64,000 nucleotides of DNA from Ruminiclostridium papyrosolvens DSM 2782 (GTDB lineage Bacteria > Bacillota > Clostridia > Acetivibrionales > DSM-1351). The stretch's first letter is position 1. Each line of letters opens with the position of its first letter. Shown piece after piece: positions 26,211 through 33,381 of the stretch. The notes under the pieces are model-generated. The model made no database searches. It was not told the DNA's origin and saw nothing but the letters and a program-made list of their open reading frames with translations. The position numbers were made by a program, and so were the translations under genes. The stretch covers positions 1,240,001-1,304,000 of the forward strand of contig NZ_CP119677.1 of assembly GCF_029318685.1 (NCBI RefSeq). The letters run 5' to 3'.

Positions 26211-28196
26211 ATGAAAAGCTATAAAAGATTCGTATTATTAACAATATCATTTATTTTTGCTATTACAGTTTTTTCAATATCAATGGTAAATACTTTAAAA
26301 GCTCAAGCCGTGAATTTGGATGCTGATACCTTCAGCTATAAATGGAAGGCTGACACTCTGGTAAGCACAAGCAAGCAAAGTGAAAAAAGCTTCTATATAC
26401 CTCAGAATATGAGCTGTAATAATTTTGTTGTTGCTTTAAAGATAAAACAAAGCCAAACCCTTATTAAAGAAATATCTTCAATTTCAATTTTTATTAATAA
26501 TAACAAGGCTTACTCAGTCATGCTGAATAAAATTGATGCTTCAGGAATAGTAACGGTGCGTGTTCCGGATTATTTAATATATAAGGGTAATAATACAATT
26601 GCCATTCAAGGCTTTTTAAAGTCAACCAGAGAAAAATGTGAATTTAATAATGATATAAATTGGGTTATTGTGGATAAAGATTCTTCTTTCAGCTTTAATT
26701 ATACAAGAAAAGACAGTAATGATATAAAGAATATTTTTGAGGATACTTATTACTCAAATGGCTCAAAGGAAGAGGTAGACATAGCCTTGCCCGATAATTT
26801 AGCACAAGATAATTATTCCCAGATTTCCTCCATTTCTGCAATGCTTGGCTACATGCATAAGAATAAAGATACGGATGTAAACATAAAAACTCTCAAATAT
26901 TCAGATTTAAAGGATATTAAAAGAGAGACAATAGTCATTGGTACAGCGGAGCAAATTAAAGCTTTAAATAGAGGATTACTCTCGCGAAAAGAATGGGAGG
27001 AGGCAGAAAAAAACGGATATATTGCTATAAGAAAAATAGGTACAAGAAATCATTTTATACTTATAACTTCAAATGAAGGGCAAATAGAAACACTATGCAG
27101 GATGTTACAAGCTAAATCATCCTTGTCACAATTAAAGGGAAAAGACTATGTTTTGAACAATAATAAAATAGTCATTAAAGAGAAGTTTAATACAAGGCCG
27201 ACCCTAAGTTCCTTGGGCTATGAAAATGCATCTCAAATAGGCAATGGAACAAAGGAGTTTAATTATTATTTCACAATTCCTGCAAAAAAAACTTTAACTG
27301 AAAACAATATGTTTACCTTTGTATTTAATTATTCCTCATTAATAGACTATAAAAATGGTTATGTGACTGTCGCAATAAACGGAGAAAAATTCATGAGCAA
27401 GAGCTTGGTCAAAGGTAGTGTTCAAGATAAACTGGAATTTACTGTCCCTGAAAAATATTTTAACTATGCAGGCTTTAACATTTCTTTGAGGTTTAACTTA
27501 AAACCTGACGTTGAAAATTGCACAGCACAAAGCTATGGCGATATATGGATTGAAATTGACAGCTACAAGAGTAATTTTAATCTGGAATTAAAGGACAGAA
27601 CAAAATATTCATTACTGAATTCTCAGGGACTGTTGCAGGATTCCAATGGAAATGTAGATGGAAGCATAACTGTTGATGATTTTAATAATTTATCTTTAGA
27701 CAGCCTATGCCAAATAGCATCTTATCTGGGGCGGGTTTCGCAAGGAGTAAATAAGCTTAACATAAATGTGCCAAAGGATAATGCAAAAGCAGGTGCTATT
27801 TTCTGTTTGACATCAAGTTCAGTTATAAAAAAAGTGAATAGTAATTTGAGAATACCTATTTCAAATAATAATCAATTTGTTAATAGGGATTTGTTCATTC
27901 AAAATACACCTTCTTTAGGAGCAATAGAGTTATCACTAAAGGGAGAAGAGCTTGTAATTGCCGCTAATGATAAAAATCAGCTAAATAATACAATTCAAAA
28001 TTATTCAAAAGCAATAGGTTCTTATGATACAGTACTGCTAAAGGATGGAAAAATAGTTGATACCTTCGGGGATACAAAAGCAATACCACGTGTTGAAGTA
28101 ACTTTAAAAACAAACTATGAGATTATATTAGCGTTATTGCTATTGTTGAGTGCTTCCATTACTATTTTTATCTTGTATTTAAAAAAAGTGAAATAA
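26211..28196 (+). CDS. BcsB-like polysaccharide synthase accessory protein (YdaN-like)
   Basis: The 661-residue protein has a signal sequence (residues 4-30), a long extracellular region with two jelly-roll-like halves, and one C-terminal membrane helix (IILALLLLLSASITIFILYL). Features shared with BcsB include paired carbohydrate-binding-like strands (FYIPQNMSCNNFVVALKIK, later FNYYFTIPAKKTL), the flavodoxin-like inserts (TIVIGTAEQIKALN, GAIELSLKGEELVIAAND) and the C-terminal anchor. It likely sits outside the membrane and guides the polymer from the glycosyltransferase encoded just upstream. The start is the ATG at 26211. It closes the four-gene operon. Confidence 0.82.
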   Translation: MKSYKRFVLLTISFIFAITVFSISMVNTLKAQAVNLDADTFSYKWKADTLVSTSKQSEKSFYIPQNMSCNNFVVALKIKQSQTLIKEISSISIFINNNKAYSVMLNKIDASGIVTVRVPDYLIYKGNNTIAIQGFLKSTREKCEFNNDINWVIVDKDSSFSFNYTRKDSNDIKNIFEDTYYSNGSKEEVDIALPDNLAQDNYSQISSISAMLGYMHKNKDTDVNIKTLKYSDLKDIKRETIVIGTAEQIKALNRGLLSRKEWEEAEKNGYIAIRKIGTRNHFILITSNEGQIETLCRMLQAKSSLSQLKGKDYVLNNNKIVIKEKFNTRPTLSSLGYENASQIGNGTKEFNYYFTIPAKKTLTENNMFTFVFNYSSLIDYKNGYVTVAINGEKFMSKSLVKGSVQDKLEFTVPEKYFNYAGFNISLRFNLKPDVENCTAQSYGDIWIEIDSYKSNFNLELKDRTKYSLLNSQGLLQDSNGNVDGSITVDDFNNLSLDSLCQIASYLGRVSQGVNKLNINVPKDNAKAGAIFCLTSSSVIKKVNSNLRIPISNNNQFVNRDLFIQNTPSLGAIELSLKGEELVIAANDKNQLNNTIQNYSKAIGSYDTVLLKDGKIVDTFGDTKAIPRVEVTLKTNYEIILALLLLLSASITIFILYLKKVK

Positions 28197-28285
28197 GTTA
28201 AGTTATTCTTATTAGCACTTGTGCTTAAAAAACCTAATATTGGTAAAAAATTACAATATAATAATTTTGAAGGAGTACAAACAAC

Positions 28286-28763
28286 ATGGTAAAGATATTA
28301 AGCTTAAACATTGATGAAAACATTTTAAAAAAACGACAGAATTAATGTTTTCATTGACGAGGGGCCTGTAAAAGTTATTTCTCAGGCTTCTGACAGTCCG
28401 ATTACTACCTTTGCAAGTTTTGGTGCACTAGGTAAAAAAATAGTTGCATCTCGGGAAGAAAAAAGGTTTTTACTAAATATAAGCTGCATCTTATATTTTT
28501 ATTCCAATGGCAATGAAGTAAAAATGGTTGCAGATAATAATTTTACGTATATTGTGGCACATACACTCCAATTCTGGGAGAAAAAACTTGTGTCAGAGAG
28601 CTTTTTTCGGTGTCACAAGGGGTATCTGGTAAATATAAACAATGTATTAGAAGTAGTTCCTTACTTTAATTCAACCTTAGCATTAAAGTTTAAGGATAAC
28701 AAAAATATTATTCCGGTAGGAAGAAAATATTTAAAGATGTTCAAGGAGGCAATAAGCTGGTAA
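28286..28763 (+). pseudogene. LytTR-domain transcriptional regulator, split by a +1 shift at an A7 run
   Basis: The ATG at 28286, ten bases after AGGAG, begins MVKILSLNIDENILKK and then hits a stop. Skipping one base at the A7 tract (28327-28333) joins it to a long frame reading DRINVFIDEGPVKVISQ and ending in a LytTR DNA-binding domain (CILYFYSNGNEVKMVAD, FFRCHKGYLVNINNVLEVVP, then IIPVGRKYLKMFKEA). With six A residues the gene would encode one protein of about 158 residues. The shift may be a phase-variable or slippage site, a true mutation, or a sequencing error. A downstream ATG at 28524 would give only a 79-residue piece of the domain. The gene directly precedes the coiled-coil/lysis cassette and is a likely regulator of it. 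Confidence 0.75.
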
Positions 28764-28781
28764 CCACCGGCTTATTTTTTT
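28751..28781 (+). terminator. Intrinsic terminator after the LytTR gene
   Basis: AATAAGCTGGT at 28751-28761 pairs with ACCGGCTTATT at 28766-28776 (one G-T pair) with a four-base loop and a following T run. The hairpin includes the stop codon of the regulator. Confidence 0.8.
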
Positions 28782-28845
28782 ATACTCAAATTCTTGTACT
28801 TCATAACGCCAAATTTGCATTTCATCATTAACATCATATATGTTT

Positions 28846-28872
28846 TACAAAAACGCAGATAATGTTTTTGTA
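28846..28872. repeat. Inverted repeat before the coiled-coil/lysis cassette
   Basis: TACAAAAAC at 28846-28854 and GTTTTTGTA at 28864-28872 form a perfect 9-base inverted repeat with a 9-base centre that contains GATAAT. It lies 60-86 bases before the first gene of the cassette and could be an operator or an RNA hairpin. No convincing -35 box was found nearby. Confidence 0.45.
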
Positions 28873-28931
28873 CCAGATGATAAATTCATAAATCAATATG
28901 AAAAAATTAGATAAAAAAGGAGGAAATTACA

Positions 28932-30716
28932 ATGCAGGATATTAAAGTAAAGAACCCTGATTCATTAGAAGTAGAAATAGAAGGTAGGGTATACGACCTA
29001 AGTAAAATACCGGAGTACAAGGACTTACTGGTTCAGAAGGAAGTTGCCAACGTGCTGAATCAATTAAGTCTCAAGGATATAACCGAGAATCTTTATCTTA
29101 CGGTTGAATTGTTTTATGTTGCTTACAATGGTGTTGCAGGTGCGAGAGGGGGTACAATACAAGCGGAAATTGCATCTATTCAGAGTGACCTTGCCTTACT
29201 CTGTAATGAGTGCGTGGAGACAATGACAAGTTTTAATGAAGAAACAGGTAATATTCTAACCCTACTGTGTGATATGTACAGATGGCTTACACAAGGAAAG
29301 GAGAGCATAGCGATAAAAAAACTTGCTCATTGTTCCGAATCATCTTCAACAATGTCAGCTGCCGCAAACCGCCTGGCTGAAAAGTTCAAAGAACTGCAAA
29401 TAAGATCAACCAAAGCGCGTTCAAATACTATTGAAGAAGAGGCAAGTGAGCAGGATAAGAAATTGGCAGCTGAAAAAGCTGAAAGAGAGCTGAAAGCAAA
29501 ACAGGAAGCCGAAAAGGTAAATCAACAGGAGCTGGTGGCTCAAATCGGGGAAATGCAGCAGAGATATGACGAGGCAAAAGCAAGAGAAGAGAAGGAAGCT
29601 ACAAAATCACTTGTACTGGGTATTACAACGGCCATCGCCAGTTGCGCAAGTGCGGGACTTGGTGCATTTGTAGCAGTAAAAAATCCTGTTTCTACAGCTA
29701 TATCGGGTACTGTATCCAGTATGGAATTATCAAAGGCACAGAAGGAAGCAAATGATAAAAAAGCACTTTCAGATAAAGCACAGCAAGACTTGCTGACTGC
29801 CAAGGACGAGCAAACTAAGAAGAAAAACCGTGTAGACAGTCTTTCAACTGAAATAGCAGCATTAAATAAGCAAATATCAGAAAATGAGAAAAATCAGGAT
29901 ACTCTGGCAAAGCTTAAACAACAGCTTGAGACTAAAAACGGAGAACTTACAAAAGCAAAAGATGATATAAAAGCAGAAGACAGCAAGATTGAAGAACTTC
30001 AAAAAGTATCAAATAATTCTACAGCCGCCTATACGGCTGCAGCAACTTCACTTCAGAATTTGGCGAAAAGTACAGGACAAATGTCTCAGGCAGCTGCAAA
30101 TGCAGAAGAATCCATCCACGCTGAAAAAATGAGCTATCTTAATCAGAAACTAAATCTTGAAAAACAAAAAAGAGAATCTCTTGTGGCATTGGCACAGTAT
30201 GCAGAAACGGTAAAGAATTTAAAAGCCGATGAGAGTATGGCTACAGTATCCGTAAACTCTTTGCACGCTGCTGTTGAAGCACTGGGGAAAATCATTGCAA
30301 CCCTTACAAATGCAAGTTTATTCTGGGACCAGATGTCGTCCTTTTGCAAAAAAATGACCGAGCAAAGTTTTCAGCAAACTATAAAGGACTTGACAGCACC
30401 GGATTCCGGCTTTAGTACCGAGGAAAGAATACAAGAATATAAATCACTACAGTTTATGAGAAAATTTTTGGGATATATGTGTCAATGGGTAGCCATAAAT
30501 GGATTGTCCGGAGAATACTTGATTACTGCAGGTGAAGCACAAAAAAAAGCCGTGGAATACCTGAAACAGTCTCCTACGATTGAAGAAGCATTAAAAAAGG
30601 CGCCTGAACTGGCAAAAAACATGGAACTGATGTTAAACAAGAACTTACTGGAGTCTGGAAAAGTAATTGCTGACTTAGAACAGCAGAAATCACTAATTGA
30701 AAACAAAAAAAGTTAA
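28932..30716 (+). CDS. Large coiled-coil protein with central hydrophobic hairpin, alpha-pore-forming-toxin-like
   Basis: I do not recognise a named family with certainty. The 594-residue protein has no signal peptide. It consists of an N-terminal helical part (1-160), a highly charged coiled coil (165-225), a hydrophobic glycine/alanine-rich segment (226-262: LVLGITTAIASCASAGLGAF), further coiled coils (263-360 and 385-432) and a C-terminal helical region. Coiled coil / hydrophobic head / coiled coil is the plan of ClyA, HBL/Nhe and XaxAB-type alpha-helical pore formers. The motif LTNASLFWDQMS (458-469) recurs as ITNAALFYGRLS in the next protein, suggesting a related pair. The ribosome site AGGAGG is strong. 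Toxin function is inference. Confidence 0.8.
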   Translation: MQDIKVKNPDSLEVEIEGRVYDLSKIPEYKDLLVQKEVANVLNQLSLKDITENLYLTVELFYVAYNGVAGARGGTIQAEIASIQSDLALLCNECVETMTSFNEETGNILTLLCDMYRWLTQGKESIAIKKLAHCSESSSTMSAAANRLAEKFKELQIRSTKARSNTIEEEASEQDKKLAAEKAERELKAKQEAEKVNQQELVAQIGEMQQRYDEAKAREEKEATKSLVLGITTAIASCASAGLGAFVAVKNPVSTAISGTVSSMELSKAQKEANDKKALSDKAQQDLLTAKDEQTKKKNRVDSLSTEIAALNKQISENEKNQDTLAKLKQQLETKNGELTKAKDDIKAEDSKIEELQKVSNNSTAAYTAAATSLQNLAKSTGQMSQAAANAEESIHAEKMSYLNQKLNLEKQKRESLVALAQYAETVKNLKADESMATVSVNSLHAAVEALGKIIATLTNASLFWDQMSSFCKKMTEQSFQQTIKDLTAPDSGFSTEERIQEYKSLQFMRKFLGYMCQWVAINGLSGEYLITAGEAQKKAVEYLKQSPTIEEALKKAPELAKNMELMLNKNLLESGKVIADLEQQKSLIENKKS

Positions 30717-30728
30717 GGCAGGCGGAGT

Positions 30729-31643
30729 ATGGGTACAATTCAAAAAAACAACTTTATTACAGTAATTGAAGTATTGAAGAAATCAGTAGAGGAACTTAGA
30801 CAACAAAAAAAAGAAGAAGCTACGAAGACAATACTGAGCATTTCGAAAGATATTCAATTCTTATTTGAGAGTTCTAAAAAACTAAAGGCATCAGCCGAGG
30901 AAGAACAACAGAAAATTTCTGATACTATCACTGAAATCATAAAAAGTGAAGCAGCTATCCGGGAAAGTTACCTCAGCACACAAAAAAGCATAGATGCTAT
31001 AAATGTTTCTATCAGCACTAATTCCGTTAAAAAGGATGATTTATTAAAACAGATTGATTTATTCAGAAAAGAGTTAAGTGATGATGAGAGGCTGCTTAAA
31101 GAGCATCGTAGAAAGCTGGACGAACTTAATGACAGCTCTGCCATAAGTATTATAAGGTCAATTCTCTCTCTTGGACTGGACAGAGCCATTATGGGAGTTC
31201 AGTGTCTGATTAATAATGATGCCGGACGTATACAGGAACTGCAAAATAAAATTCAGAAATTTAAGGAACTACTCAATAATAATTCATCGGAAATACACAA
31301 AGCCGAAGAACTGTTAAAAAGCTTAGCTGAGAGTAAACAGGCATATGAAGTGAGTCTTGCCCAGCTTAGAGAAAAGGAAAATATCCTGAATACAAATGAG
31401 CAGTTATCCAGAAACAATCTGGCCTTTATTACAAATGCGGCACTTTTTTATGGCAGATTGTCTGTAATGCTGGTGCAAATAGACCATAGAATAGATGATG
31501 TTGTTGATATTGTGACCGAATTGGATGACAAGGTACCCAAAATAATTGATTTTGACAGCACCGGAAAGAGTCTGGTTTCTCTCAGAGAGGCAATGATTAA
31601 ATACGATAAAGTTCTGGAGACCAGTGGTATGGCTTTAAAATAG
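30729..31643 (+). CDS. Second coiled-coil protein with hydrophobic centre, probable partner of the preceding protein
   Basis: The 304-residue protein lacks a signal peptide. Two long charged coiled coils (residues 15-135 and 163-225) flank a mildly hydrophobic stretch (137-161: SAISIIRSILSLGLDRAIMG). The C-terminal block ITNAALFYGRLSVMLVQIDHRID (234-256) resembles the equivalent block in the larger protein. The gene is 12 bases downstream with its own GGCGGAG site. The layout fits the second component of a binary alpha-helical toxin, but structural or cytoskeletal roles are not excluded. Confidence 0.78.
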   Translation: MGTIQKNNFITVIEVLKKSVEELRQQKKEEATKTILSISKDIQFLFESSKKLKASAEEEQQKISDTITEIIKSEAAIRESYLSTQKSIDAINVSISTNSVKKDDLLKQIDLFRKELSDDERLLKEHRRKLDELNDSSAISIIRSILSLGLDRAIMGVQCLINNDAGRIQELQNKIQKFKELLNNNSSEIHKAEELLKSLAESKQAYEVSLAQLREKENILNTNEQLSRNNLAFITNAALFYGRLSVMLVQIDHRIDDVVDIVTELDDKVPKIIDFDSTGKSLVSLREAMIKYDKVLETSGMALK

Positions 31644-31687
31644 TTTTTGTAACCCTATATATTTAAAGAAAGGATACGTGATGAGAT

Positions 31688-32302
31688 ATGGGTAAATTAA
31701 TGAAAAAAATTGAGCAGGAAGTAAAAGGAGTATATATAACAAAAGAATGCTGTCAGGACCTTGTAAAGCAAAGATTCTCTGGACCACTAATTACAAAGTA
31801 TTATGGTTACTGTCTGGCAGCAACGGGAAGATGGCTTGTTAATCCTAAAGATACAGAAAATGAAATAGCTGGTCAGAAATTTCAGGCAGAAACAATGAAT
31901 TTGCAGAGCAGATATGAAGCATCAAGAATAGATGGTGATACATTCTTGGGGAAAGAATATCCTCGTGAATTGGGATTGCCTGTTAGAAAAGCAAATTATC
32001 AACTTACTTCAGAAAATCTTTATAACCAGATTATTTATCTAAAAGACAACATTCCGTTAACACAGGGCTATATGATGCTTTGTATAGGGGAAAAGCCAAA
32101 CAAGTTTACACATGCCCTTGGCGTAATTATAAACGATGGGAATTACTATTTTTTTGATGCTAATGAGGGCTTTTGTTCAATGAAAGGTACAGAAACATTC
32201 TGGGGTTTTATTTATCACTACGTAACAAATCTGGATTACGGACTGTTAAAGCAAGGGTATACCCATTTTCTGGTTGCATTATATAACCATCAACCATCGT
32301 AA
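31688..32302 (+). CDS. YopT-like (C58 family) cysteine protease
   Basis: The 204-residue protein shows the catalytic triad spacing of YopT/AvrPphB-type papain-fold proteases: Cys42 in YGYCLAATGRWL, His142 in KFTHALGVII and Asp157 in YYFFDANEG, with a conserved tryptophan seven residues after the cysteine. The His and Asp motifs (HALGV, FFDANEG) are the family's usual pair. Members are bacterial effectors or toxin domains that cleave host proteins such as Rho GTPases. No signal peptide is present, so release would need lysis or the neighbouring holin/peptidase. It follows the two coiled-coil genes by 44 bases. The target is unknown. Confidence 0.75.
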   Translation: MGKLMKKIEQEVKGVYITKECCQDLVKQRFSGPLITKYYGYCLAATGRWLVNPKDTENEIAGQKFQAETMNLQSRYEASRIDGDTFLGKEYPRELGLPVRKANYQLTSENLYNQIIYLKDNIPLTQGYMMLCIGEKPNKFTHALGVIINDGNYYFFDANEGFCSMKGTETFWGFIYHYVTNLDYGLLKQGYTHFLVALYNHQPS

Positions 32303-32355
32303 TATACACCGGCTGTACGGGATGAGTCTGCGAAATAAAAGAGGTGAAAAACAAA

Positions 32356-32799
32356 ATGCCGGGTGTCAAATTCAAATACCCTGACGAAACAAGTGTATTT
32401 CCAAAGCTTGTGTCGGCTATAAACGCTTTATGTGCTGAATATGGGAACAGCTGTATCTGTACCTCAGGATACAGAAGTCTGGAAAAACAAAAAATAATAA
32501 ATGCACAAACACTGGCGAAAAGCAAAGACAACTACCAAAAGCCAAACGGGGCTGTTTACAACAAACAAGGCCAGTGTTTAGCAGCGGCATATGGCAAAAG
32601 CAATCACTGCTACTGTATTGCAATGGATATTTCGGATGTATGGTTTAAAGCACTTACTAATAAAGAAATAGAAAAATTCGGGCTGGTAAAGCCAATGAGC
32701 TATGAACCTTGGCACGTGCAATTGATTGAGCATACAGGACTTTCACTTTCACAGAAAGTTGCAATAAAGAAAAGTGTACTGGGGATAAAAAGGAGCTGA
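32356..32799 (+). CDS. M15-family peptidoglycan peptidase (VanY/endolysin-like)
   Basis: The 147-residue protein has the zinc-peptidase motifs CTSGYRSLEKQ (near 35), SNHCYCIAMD (82-91, equivalent to SxHxxGxAxD with the glycine replaced by cysteine) and EPWH (117-120). His84, Asp91 and His120 would bind zinc, and Glu117 would be catalytic. Phage L-Ala-D-Glu or D,D-peptidases of this size act as endolysins. It has no signal peptide, as expected for a holin-dependent enzyme, and the holin-like gene follows. GTG 32344 is an alternative start, but AGAGG at 32340-32344 is well spaced for the ATG at 32356. Confidence 0.85.
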   Translation: MPGVKFKYPDETSVFPKLVSAINALCAEYGNSCICTSGYRSLEKQKIINAQTLAKSKDNYQKPNGAVYNKQGQCLAAAYGKSNHCYCIAMDISDVWFKALTNKEIEKFGLVKPMSYEPWHVQLIEHTGLSLSQKVAIKKSVLGIKRS

Positions 32800-32807
32800 A
32801 AAAATGT

Positions 32808-33095
32808 ATGGATGAATTTTACAGTTGGGATTATCTGAGTTCTTTTACGGGTATAGTTGCCTGTGTCACCCTGATTATACAGTTTACGAAGGTATCGATT
32901 GATAAAGTATGGAAAATACCTACAAGGTTTGTAGTTTGGATGTTATCCTATATACTGCTGGTTCTTGTAAGTTGGTTTACTACAGGAATAACTATAAATA
33001 AAATAATAATGAGTGCCTTAAATGCCATCGTAGTTACTTTGGCATCAATGGGTGCATATGAAGCGACTTTTAAAAAAGTTGATGAAAAAAGGTAG
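32808..33095 (+). CDS. Holin-like small membrane protein
   Basis: The 95-residue protein has three predicted membrane segments (about residues 12-28, 41-59 and 65-84), a short charged N-terminus and a lysine-rich C-terminus (ATFKKVDEKR). Size, topology and position directly after a signal-less peptidoglycan peptidase are those of a phage-type holin. The start is the ATG at 32808, 12 bases after AAGGAG. The ATG at 32804 in another frame stops after three codons. No other phage genes are nearby, so this is a stand-alone lysis pair tied to the coiled-coil/protease genes. Confidence 0.75.
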   Translation: MDEFYSWDYLSSFTGIVACVTLIIQFTKVSIDKVWKIPTRFVVWMLSYILLVLVSWFTTGITINKIIMSALNAIVVTLASMGAYEATFKKVDEKR

Positions 33096-33123
33096 ACAAT
33101 AAAATACGGATTTGTATTATGTT

Positions 33124-33169
33124 AAATCTCTTGTAATAGCTGTTAAATGTTACAAGAGATTTTATTTTT
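33124..33169 (+). terminator. Strong intrinsic terminator of the lysis cassette
   Basis: AAATCTCTTGTAA at 33124-33136 pairs perfectly over 13 bases with 33150-33162, with a 13-base loop and a T-rich tail. It lies 29 bases after the holin stop codon. Confidence 0.88.
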
Positions 33170-33219
33170 CGTTTCTTTATGACAACTTTTATGTTAACAA
33201 ATTGAATAATTATCATAAA

Positions 33220-33248
33220 TTGACAGTAAAGGTTTTATATGCTAAACT
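33220..33248 (+). promoter_or_regulatory. Sigma-A promoter of the GH8 gene
   Basis: TTGACA at 33220-33225 and TAAACT at 33243-33248 are 17 bases apart. This gives an untranslated leader of about 125 bases before the GH8 start codon. Confidence 0.7.
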
Positions 33249-33381
33249 TATTTCCGGGTTTAATAGATTAAACCATAATCTATTTATAAAATGCTTTTCA
33301 AAAAGGTATTAAGGTTGGTTTGGGCTAATTCCCGGATCAAGCTTTAAATACAAAATTTTTGTATTAAGGGAGGAATGTAAA

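Noticed and set aside
28212-28225. AGCACTTGTG shared between the LytTR upstream region and the structured RNA at 40463
   Set aside because: It is only ten bases, the two contexts differ (a tiny hairpin here, one arm of a long stem there), and no wider similarity exists.
28524-28763. A 79-residue protein starting at ATG 28524
   Set aside because: It would begin inside the LytTR domain. The same frame continues upstream with clear homologous sequence, so it is the 3' part of a longer gene.
30729-31643. Reading the coiled-coil pair as SMC- or phage tape-measure-like proteins
   Set aside because: There is no ATPase motif, no phage structural neighbours, and each has a central hydrophobic stretch. 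It remains a weaker alternative.
32356-33095. Prophage remnant
   Set aside because: A peptidase and holin are present, but no integrase, capsid, tail or attachment-site repeats were seen nearby.
33112-33312. Open frame of 66 codons between the holin-like gene and GH8
   Set aside because: It runs through a perfect terminator hairpin and the GH8 promoter, has no ribosome site and has no protein-like composition.
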